A stretch of 64,000 bases of DNA from Pseudomonas sp. P5_109 (GTDB taxonomy: Bacteria > Pseudomonadota > Gammaproteobacteria > Pseudomonadales > Pseudomonadaceae). How positions within the stretch are numbered: the stretch's first letter is position 1; the number at the start of each line of letters is the position of its first letter. The stretch spans positions 5,903,501-5,967,500 of the forward strand of contig NZ_CP125380.1 of NCBI RefSeq assembly GCF_034009455.1, read 5' to 3'. The position numbers and the translations under genes were made by a program. Positions 57,986 through 64,000 of this stretch are shown in pieces. The notes beneath the pieces are model-generated. The model saw only the letters and a program-made list of their open reading frames with translations, did no database searches and was not told the DNA's origin.

Positions 57986-59299
57986 TCAATGCGCGCCAGC
58001 GGCCGAACAGCCAGCAGTTTTCGGCATCCGCACACCGAAGTACGCCGCACTGACCACGCCCACCGTCCCCATCACCACACTGAATATCACGCAGACCCAT
58101 GGGCTCCACGGCATCAGACCGATCAACAACAGCGGTGTGATGCTCGCCCATGCGGCATAGGCAATGTTGTAGGTGAACGAGATGCCCGAAACGCGAATCC
58201 GTGCCGGAAACAGGCTGACCATCACCGATGGCACCGCGCCGACCACCCCGCAGGCCAACCCTGCCACGGAGTAGGCCAGGCCGATCCAGTCGCCGCCCGT
58301 GATCAGGCAGCTGTAAAGCACGCCGATGCCCAGCGGCAGCAGCAGGCTATAGAGCATCACCGTGCGCCAGGCGCCGATGCGGTCGACCAGCAGCCCGGCG
58401 AGCACGCAGCCGATGTTCAAGAACACGATGCCCAGTGCGCTCAGGGCGAAGGTATGGCTGGCGGTCATGCCAAAGGTTTTCTGCATCATGGTCGGGGTGA
58501 TGACCACGAACACCACCACGGCCGAGGTCAGCACACAGGTGAGGATCATCGCCGGCAAAATGGCCAGGCGATGCTCGCGCAAGACCGTGCGCAGCGGTAG
58601 CTCGCCGGCTGCCTCGCGCTGCGTCTGCATGGCCATGAACACCGGGGTTTCGCTGAGCCAGCGACGCAGCCACACGCCAATCACCCCGAACACGCCGCCG
58701 AGCAGGAACGGGTAGCGCCAGGCGTAATCGAGGATTTCCTGCGGGGTGAAGGCCTGCGCCAGGAAAGTCGCGGTCAAGGCACCGATCAGATAGCCGAAGG
58801 TCAGCCCCGCTTGCAGGAAGCCCAAGGCATAGCCGCGATGGGCGACAGGCGCATGCTCGGCGACGAAAACCCAGGCACTCGGCACTTCGCCGCCCACCGC
58901 CGCGCCCTGGAGGATGCGCAGGAGCAACAGTAGCAAGGGTGCGAAATAACCGATTTGCGCGTAGGTCGGCATGATCCCGATCAGCAGGCAGGGCAACGCC
59001 ATCATCAGGATGCTCAGGCTGAAGACTTTCTTGCGCCCCAGACGGTCGGCGAAGTGCGCCATCAGGATGCCGCCCAACGGTCGCGCCAGATAGCCGGTGA
59101 CGAAGATCCCGAAGCTTTGCAGCAGGCGCAGCCACTCGGGCATTTCCGGCGGGAAGAACAATTGACTGAGGGTCAGGGCGAAAAACACGAAGATGATGAA
59201 GTCGTAGATTTCCAGCGCCCCGCCGAGGGCAGCGAGCCCGAGGGTCTTGTAGTCCGAGCGGCTGAACGGCGCCGGGCGCGAATCGGTGTTGGCAGTCAT
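57986..59299 (-). CDS. MFS transporter, metabolite:H+ symporter type
   Basis: A 437-residue inner-membrane transporter with about 12 helices. A-A-L-G-G-A-L-E-I-Y-D-F lies in the first helix, and the MHS-type loop G-H-F-A-D-R-L-G-R-K-K (here A-H-F-A-D-R-L-G-R-K-K) follows. The group imports organic acids or betaines. No linked catabolic genes indicate the substrate. The ATG at 59299 is preferred because the upstream frame has no family match. Confidence 0.87.
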   Translation of the reverse strand: MTANTDSRPAPFSRSDYKTLGLAALGGALEIYDFIIFVFFALTLSQLFFPPEMPEWLRLLQSFGIFVTGYLARPLGGILMAHFADRLGRKKVFSLSILMMALPCLLIGIMPTYAQIGYFAPLLLLLLRILQGAAVGGEVPSAWVFVAEHAPVAHRGYALGFLQAGLTFGYLIGALTATFLAQAFTPQEILDYAWRYPFLLGGVFGVIGVWLRRWLSETPVFMAMQTQREAAGELPLRTVLREHRLAILPAMILTCVLTSAVVVFVVITPTMMQKTFGMTASHTFALSALGIVFLNIGCVLAGLLVDRIGAWRTVMLYSLLLPLGIGVLYSCLITGGDWIGLAYSVAGLACGVVGAVPSVMVSLFPARIRVSGISFTYNIAYAAWASITPLLLIGLMPWSPWVCVIFSVVMGTVGVVSAAYFGVRMPKTAGCSAAGAH

Positions 59300-59499
59300 G
59301 TAAAGAACTCTGGCACAGGCAAAAACCAAGGCGCCCATGGTCTACGCAAACGCAGCGGCGGACAACCCGTTAGACCAAAGTCCCATAGCCACAAATCAGC
59401 CCCGCAAAAAACTCGCGCTTGAATTAATGTTGGCGTCTGTCCAGAGGGGCCCGCGTTGCCCCGAAGACCACAACAAACATAAAAATCCGAGGTACTCCC

Positions 59500-60918
59500 G
59501 TGGCCGCCGATATCGAAGATAGCCGCTCCGCCCGCTTTGCCCTGCGCTGCTCAAGCTTTGCCGAACGCTGGTTCCCCGACTCCTGGGTGTTTGCTGCACT
59601 GGCAGTGATTATCGTGGCCCTGGCCACCATGGCCATGGGTGCCAAACCCACCGACGCCGCCATGGCTTTTGGTGATGGTTTCTGGAGCCTGATTCCCTTC
59701 ACCATGCAGATGGCCTTCGTGGTGATCGGTGGTTATGTGGTCGCCAGTTCGCCACCCGCCGTAAAACTGATCGACCGTCTGGCGAAAATCCCGAAAAACG
59801 GCCGCTCCGCCGTGGCCTGGGTCGCGCTGATCTCGATGGTCGCCTCGTTGCTGAACTGGGGCTTGTCCCTTGTTTTCGGCGGCCTGCTGGTGCGCGCCCT
59901 CGCCCGCCGCACCGATCTGAAAATGGACTACCGCGCCGCGGGTGCCGCCGCGTACCTCGGTCTCGGTGCCGTGTGGGCATTGGGCCTGTCGTCATCGGCT
60001 GCGCAATTGCAAGCCAACCCGGCTAGCCTGCCGCCTTCGATTCTGTCGATCACCGGGGTGATTCCGTTCACACAGACGATTTTCCTCTGGCAGTCCGGTG
60101 CCATGTTGCTGGCCTTGATCGTGATCTCGCTGATCATCGCCTATGCCACCGCACCAGGCCCGAACTCGGCGCGTGACGCCAAGGCCTGTGGTGTCGATCC
60201 GAGTTTCAACCTGCCACCCTTGCAACCACGCACCCGCCCCGGCGAATGGCTGGAACACAGCCCGCTGCTGACAATTCTGTTGGTGTTGCTGGCAGCCGGG
60301 TGGCTGTTCCACGAGTTCTCGACCAAACCGGCGATCAGTGCGATTTCCGGGCTGAACACCTACAACTTCCTGTTCATCATGCTGGGAGCCCTGTTGCACT
60401 GGCGTCCGCGCAGCTTTCTGGATGCCGTATCCCGCGCGGTGCCGACCACCACCGGCGTGTTGATCCAGTTCCCGCTGTACGGCTCGATCGCCGCCCTGAT
60501 GACCACGGTCAAAGGCGCCGATGCGCAAACCCTGGCGCACCACATCTCGACCTTTTTCGTCAGCATTGCCTCCCACGACACCTATGCCCTGCTGATGGGT
60601 GTGTACTCGGCGATCCTCGGTTTCTTCATTCCGTCCGGTGGCGGCAAGTGGATCATCGAAGCCCCATACGTGATGCAGGTGGCCAATGACCTGAACTATC
60701 ACCTGGGTTGGGCCGTGCAGATCTACAACGCCGCCGAAGCCTTGCCGAACCTGATCAACCCGTTCTACATGCTGCCATTGCTGGGCGTGCTGGGCTTGAA
60801 GGCGCGGGACCTGATCGGCTTCTCGTTCGTGCAGTTGCTGGTGCACACGCCGATAGTGCTGTTTTTGCTGTGGGCACTGGGGACAACGTTGGCCTATACC
60901 CCGCCCGTCATGCCGTAA
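59500..60918 (+). CDS. atoE: Short-chain fatty acid transporter, AtoE type
   Basis: A 472-residue membrane protein of the AtoE family, thought to import short-chain fatty acids such as butyrate. Typical stretches are F-A-E-R-W-F-P-D-S-W-V near 20 and N-W-G-L-S-L-V-F-G-G near 115. G-G-G-K-W-I-I-E-A-P-Y lies near 380. The start is GTG at 59500 with GAGGT upstream. No acetoacetate (ato) genes are adjacent. Confidence 0.92.
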   Translation: MAADIEDSRSARFALRCSSFAERWFPDSWVFAALAVIIVALATMAMGAKPTDAAMAFGDGFWSLIPFTMQMAFVVIGGYVVASSPPAVKLIDRLAKIPKNGRSAVAWVALISMVASLLNWGLSLVFGGLLVRALARRTDLKMDYRAAGAAAYLGLGAVWALGLSSSAAQLQANPASLPPSILSITGVIPFTQTIFLWQSGAMLLALIVISLIIAYATAPGPNSARDAKACGVDPSFNLPPLQPRTRPGEWLEHSPLLTILLVLLAAGWLFHEFSTKPAISAISGLNTYNFLFIMLGALLHWRPRSFLDAVSRAVPTTTGVLIQFPLYGSIAALMTTVKGADAQTLAHHISTFFVSIASHDTYALLMGVYSAILGFFIPSGGGKWIIEAPYVMQVANDLNYHLGWAVQIYNAAEALPNLINPFYMLPLLGVLGLKARDLIGFSFVQLLVHTPIVLFLLWALGTTLAYTPPVMP

Positions 60919-60996
60919 CACAAACCTGAAGAACACCATCACGTAGACAACCAGGGGCGACTCTCCAGCCCCGGCACCAGCCCCTCAAGACGATGA

Positions 60997-61036
60997 ACGG
61001 TATTTGTGCTGTCAGTTATGACAGTAGAAATACCGT
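60997..61036. other. 40-bp palindrome between atoE and the SET-domain gene
   Basis: ACGGTATTT (60997-61005) pairs with AAATACCGT (61028-61036), and inside it CTGTCA pairs with TGACAG around GTTA. TTGTTTTT follows, so it could terminate atoE transcription. The nested dyad could equally be an operator for the SET gene 97 bp downstream. Confidence 0.65.
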
Positions 61037-61132
61037 TGTTTTTACGACAGCCTAAAGACGCCCCAATGTGCTGCAGCACTGACAGGATCGTCAGCCGACC
61101 GAAGTCGCAGCACCCTGCCGACAAGGATCGTT

Positions 61133-61654
61133 ATGAAATCTCACGCTGCTCAAGGAAGTCGCCCCCAACCGCAAGGTGTTTATCCCTTTTCGGAGCTACC
61201 CGTTCGCCTGGGGTTTCCGTCCCTGGCCGACTTCGAAATCATTGAAAACGCCAAGGGTCAGGCCACGGCCATTGCGGCCCGGAGCGAATTCGCGCGAATG
61301 ACTCGTATCTGCCGGGCGTCTGGGCATTTGCTGCCCTATCGCTGCCGGCATACACGGCAACTGGCGCCCGGTGTGCATGTTTACGACCCGCGCTTCTGCG
61401 GGCTGCTGCATCACTCTTGCGACCCGAACGTGTTTCTCGACATGAGTGATCTGTGGTTATGGGCGCTGAAAGACATTAAGAAAGGCGACGGGCTATCGAT
61501 GGACTATGCCGCCACGGAAGACAAACTGCTGCGCCAGTTCGCCTGCCGCTGCGGTTCGTACAACTGCCGGGGCTGGATCACCGGCTACGATGAACAGCCA
61601 AACGCCGACGGCCAGCTGTTTTTGCAACAGTGGCGTCGGCAAAGTTTTGGCTGA
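61133..61654 (+). CDS. SET-domain protein (putative lysine methyltransferase)
   Basis: A 173-residue stand-alone SET-domain protein. The SAM/substrate motif reads H-H-S-C-D-P-N (93-99), where most SET enzymes have N-H-S-C. The catalytic Tyr is in M-D-Y (Tyr125), and a post-SET zinc cluster C-R-C-G-S-Y-N-C (138-145) follows. SET proteins methylate lysines on histones in eukaryotes, and some bacterial ones modify host or own proteins. The target here is unknown. The small size and absence of extra domains suggest a soluble enzyme. Confidence 0.88.
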   Translation: MKSHAAQGSRPQPQGVYPFSELPVRLGFPSLADFEIIENAKGQATAIAARSEFARMTRICRASGHLLPYRCRHTRQLAPGVHVYDPRFCGLLHHSCDPNVFLDMSDLWLWALKDIKKGDGLSMDYAATEDKLLRQFACRCGSYNCRGWITGYDEQPNADGQLFLQQWRRQSFG

Positions 61655-61660
61655 AGGGCT

Positions 61661-62305
61661 TTACAGGGGTTCGAAAGGACGCAGGCGGTACTGCGGCGGC
61701 AACTGCTCGAAACCACTGATGGTGGCATTCAGGCTCTTCCAACGGCCATCCTTGATGCCATAGATGCAGCCGTGGATCGACAGGCTCTGCCCGCGGTGCC
61801 AGGCGTTTTGCACAATGCTGGTGTGCCCGACGTTGGCCACCTGCTGGATCACGTTGAGCTCGCAGAGACGGTCGACCCGTTCTTCTTCAGTCGGCAATTT
61901 AGCAAGCTCTTCACGCTTTTCGTAATACAGGTCGCGAATCGAGCGCAGCCAGCCGTCGATCAGGCCGAACTGACGATCCTGCATCGAGGCGCGCACGCCG
62001 CCGCAGCCATAGTGGCCAGTGACGAGGATGTGTTTGACCTTGAGTACATCGACCGCGTACTGGATTACCGACAGGCAGTTGAGGTCGGTGTGCAGCACGA
62101 CGTTGGCCACATTACGGTGTACGAACAGATCACCCGGCAACATGCCGACGATCTCGTTGGCCGGTACCCGGGCATCGGAACAGCCGATCCAGAGAAATTC
62201 CGGGGTCTGTTGGCGAGCCAGCTTGGCGAAGAAGTCAGGATCTTCCTCCTTGATCGCAGCGGCCCAACGCTCGTTGTTATCAATCAGATCTTGTAATTCG
62301 TTCAT
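61661..62305 (-). CDS. can: Beta-class carbonic anhydrase
   Basis: Interconverts CO2 and bicarbonate. The 214 residues carry the zinc ligands Cys42 and Asp44 in G-C-S-D-A-R and His98 and Cys101 in G-H-Y-G-C-G-G, all present. The ATG at 62305 gives the usual start M-N-E-L-Q-D-L-I-D-N. It converges on the SET gene with 6 bp between the stops. Confidence 0.96.
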   Translation of the reverse strand: MNELQDLIDNNERWAAAIKEEDPDFFAKLARQQTPEFLWIGCSDARVPANEIVGMLPGDLFVHRNVANVVLHTDLNCLSVIQYAVDVLKVKHILVTGHYGCGGVRASMQDRQFGLIDGWLRSIRDLYYEKREELAKLPTEEERVDRLCELNVIQQVANVGHTSIVQNAWHRGQSLSIHGCIYGIKDGRWKSLNATISGFEQLPPQYRLRPFEPL

Positions 62306-62472
62306 GCAATGAAGCCTCAAGAATGATGCGCAGCTTTGACTGACAACCGTCCGTCGGGGTCACGCGCGAAATGCAGATGCTCTCCTGATCCGGAACACGG
62401 GCTCCATGCCGGTTGAATTCTCGGTACCCACGTGGGTCAACCGTAGTAAGGCCTACAGTATGAGGAATTACC

Positions 62473-62877
62473 ATGAATGATTCACGACGTCCGTACGATG
62501 CGGTGCAACCGGAACCCGTCGATGACAACGAAGACCGCATGGGCTCGGTGCGCGAGCTGGATTTCGAAACCGAAGAACCCAGCGCCAGGATCGGTGACGA
62601 ACTGCCGGACGGCGAGCGCGAGCAACTGATGCCAGGCCAGCGCGTACGTAACGCGGGCCTGACCGGCGCCTCGACCAGCGACCATCAACCTACCGACGAC
62701 GACATGAGCCCGGAAACCCTGATCCGTGAAGATGGTGCCCGAGATGCCCGGGAAGCGGGCAATAACAGCCGCGCGGATTGGGACCTGAGCATCGTCGATG
62801 AGGACGATATTGGTGGTGGTAATGGCCTGGATGAAGAGGAACTGGCGCGGCGCGATCCTCTCGACAAAAAACATTGA
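62473..62877 (+). CDS. Acidic low-complexity protein
   Basis: A 134-residue strongly acidic protein without hydrophobic core, rich in Asp, Glu, Arg and Gly. It carries G-D-E-L-P-D-G-E-R-E and a G-G-G-N-G-L-D-E-E-E-L tail, and is probably disordered. Pseudomonas relatives are often labelled HPr-related or serine kinase/phosphatase, but nothing in the sequence supports these names. The start ATG follows GAGGAATTACC. It is divergent from can. Confidence 0.75.
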   Translation: MNDSRRPYDAVQPEPVDDNEDRMGSVRELDFETEEPSARIGDELPDGEREQLMPGQRVRNAGLTGASTSDHQPTDDDMSPETLIREDGARDAREAGNNSRADWDLSIVDEDDIGGGNGLDEEELARRDPLDKKH

Positions 62878-62880
62878 TCC

Positions 62881-62990
62881 TGTGGCGAGGGAGCTTGCTC
62901 CCGTTCGGCTGCGAAGCAGTCGCAAAACACTTCCCCCAATGCTCTCGGGGGGCGCTTCGTGACCCAGCGGGAGCAAGCTCCCTCGCCACA
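62881..62990. repeat. REP pair, family C
   Basis: Begins TGTGGCGAGGGAGCTTGCTC, has the GCAGTCGCAAAA signature, and ends GAGCAAGCTCCCTCGCCACA. It lies between the convergent acidic-protein and rimI genes. Confidence 0.87.
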
Positions 62991-63002
62991 ATGAATGATG
63001 CT

Positions 63003-63455
63003 TCAATCCACCAAAGTACAGGCCATGACCACCGCGTCTTCACGCCCGCCCACCGCCGGGTAGTAATCCCGACGCCGGCCGATCTCGTTGAAACCATACC
63101 GTTCATACAGCTTGAACGCCGCGGTATTGCTGTCGCGCACTTCCAGGAAACACTCCCGGGCGTCGGCCTTGTAGGCAATCGACATCAGATGCTCAAGCAA
63201 GGTCAGCCCCAGGCCACGGCCCTGATTTTCCGGCTTGACCGTAATGTTCAGCAGGTGCGCCTCGTCGAGGATGATCTGCACCACGCCGTGGCCGACCTGC
63301 TGCTGACCTTCGAACATCAGCCAGATCTGATACTTGCCCAGGCCATCGAGGAAAATCCCACGAGTCCAGGGGTGGCTGTAGGCCGCGTACTCGATTTTCA
63401 GTACGGTTTCCAGGTCGGCCTCGGTCATCGGGCGAAACGATACAGCGTCACTCAT
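63003..63455 (-). CDS. rimI: Ribosomal protein alanine N-acetyltransferase
   Basis: A GNAT enzyme that acetylates the N-terminal Ala of ribosomal protein S18. The 150 residues have the acetyl-CoA loop Q-G-R-G-L-G near 78, and the C-terminal R-Y-G-F-N-E-I-G-R-R-R-D-Y-Y typical of RimI. Its start overlaps the upstream gene by 8 bp. In E. coli rimI follows holD, the same pairing inferred here. Confidence 0.95.
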   Translation of the reverse strand: MSDAVSFRPMTEADLETVLKIEYAAYSHPWTRGIFLDGLGKYQIWLMFEGQQQVGHGVVQIILDEAHLLNITVKPENQGRGLGLTLLEHLMSIAYKADARECFLEVRDSNTAAFKLYERYGFNEIGRRRDYYPAVGGREDAVVMACTLVD

Positions 63456-64000
63456 TCGATTCTTTCCAGCGCGCCATCAGCCGACGCATGGCTTGCCAGA
63501 CATCAGCCTTACGCTGTGGCTCTTCCATTAATAATTCCAGGCCCGGCACTGCCCAGGCCGAGCCCAGGCCTTCGATCTGCAACTCGCGATTGAACGCCTC
63601 GGCATCCGCTTCGCCGGCAAATCGCACGGCGGGCAGGCCGATCAGCCACAGGCAGGCACAAGGCGTTTCTTCCATGCGCACCGAAAGAAAACCTTGCACG
63701 AAGTCGCGGGCCGCTTCCGGCCCCTGATCCATCGTGCCACGCACCAGCAACGGCCACCGCACCGGCTCACCGACGATCTGCGGGCTGTCCGGCAGACCGG
63801 CGGCGCGCAGCATGTCCTTGAGCAGCAGGTAGGCAGGATCACGGCTCTGGAAGGATTCGCCTGTGGGTAACTCCACCAGTAGCAGGCAACGCCCGGCCCG
63901 CAGCAATTGCAGGGCGAAACGCGGCGGCGGCACGACAGGCGCCTTGACCAAGACCGGCGCCTCTTCGGCCTCTTCCACCGGTTTGGCACCGGTGCGCGTA
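63448..64000 (-). CDS. holD: Probable DNA polymerase III psi subunit (HolD-like), 5' end cut off
   Basis: An open frame on the minus strand that continues past the window edge; about 184 residues are visible. A Pro/Glu/Val-rich lead (E-E-A-P-V-L-V-K-A-P) precedes a folded domain with L-L-L-V-E-L-P-T-G and W-L-I-G-L-P-A-V-R-F-A-G. It overlaps rimI, as holD does in E. coli. From memory, PA4679 at this position in P. aeruginosa encodes psi. Pipelines often call it TonB because of the proline-rich part. No signal peptide is visible in the part present. Confidence 0.6.
   Translation of the reverse strand, partial: TRTGAKPVEEAEEAPVLVKAPVVPPPRFALQLLRAGRCLLLVELPTGESFQSRDPAYLLLKDMLRAAGLPDSPQIVGEPVRWPLLVRGTMDQGPEAARDFVQGFLSVRMEETPCACLWLIGLPAVRFAGEADAEAFNRELQIEGLGSAWAVPGLELLMEEPQRKADVWQAMRRLMARWKESNE

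Overview
The window looks like a core-chromosome segment of a Pseudomonas of the fluorescens group. It has high GC content, no plasmid or phage genes, and three families of REP palindromes between genes. Its gene order (mqo, hpt, upp, uraA, hemH, MerR regulator, phr, pagL, murI, moeB, prmC, prfA, hemA, a TPR lipoprotein, lolB, ispE, tRNA-Gln, prs, rplY, pth, ychF, and later can, rimI and a holD-like gene) is, from memory, that of the P. aeruginosa PA4640-PA4679 region.

Layout. 1-11 kb: a cut-off LysE-type exporter, a 2-hydroxyacid dehydrogenase, rsmC, a GDT1-type Mn2+ exporter behind a yybP-ykoY riboswitch, an M48 lipoprotein protease, a dCache chemoreceptor, a divergent SRAP (YedK-like) protein, small conserved proteins, an acyltransferase and a YajG lipoprotein. 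11-18 kb: a 706-bp gene-free stretch, then mqo, whose terminator contains a REP pair, and the purine/pyrimidine salvage genes hpt, upp and uraA. 18-26 kb: hemH and an epimerase, then a probable light-response cluster: a flavin oxidoreductase, a DUF523/DUF1722 protein, a LitR-like MerR regulator, photolyase, an overlapping 34-codon ORF and an SDR. TGTACA repeats sit at both promoters of this cluster. 26-38.5 kb: pagL, the murI-moeB-prmC-prfA-hemA operon (minus strand), and on the plus strand a TPR lipoprotein, lolB, ispE, tRNA-Gln, prs, rplY, pth and ychF.

38.6-61.6 kb is a block that interrupts the remembered P. aeruginosa order between ychF and can. It holds a fosmidomycin-type MFS pump, a chemoreceptor, a LysR regulator divergent from a polyamine-type ABC importer with an amidase, tRNA-Met, a DUF2817 metallohydrolase, a lipoprotein gamma-glutamyltransferase, a HigBA toxin-antitoxin pair with a palindromic operator, ddl, an AraC regulator, a cupin, a flavin reductase, a soluble double-PAS chemoreceptor, an MHS-type transporter, an AtoE-type fatty-acid transporter and a SET-domain protein. 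The window ends with can, an acidic low-complexity protein, rimI and a cut-off holD-like gene.

The most unusual items are the TGTACA/LitR cluster with its small coupled ORF, the riboswitch whose P1 strand is reused in a downstream hairpin, the SRAP protein lacking two active-site residues, the compact SET protein beside a large palindrome, and the REP pair nested in the mqo terminator. No CRISPR array, insertion sequence or prophage was seen.
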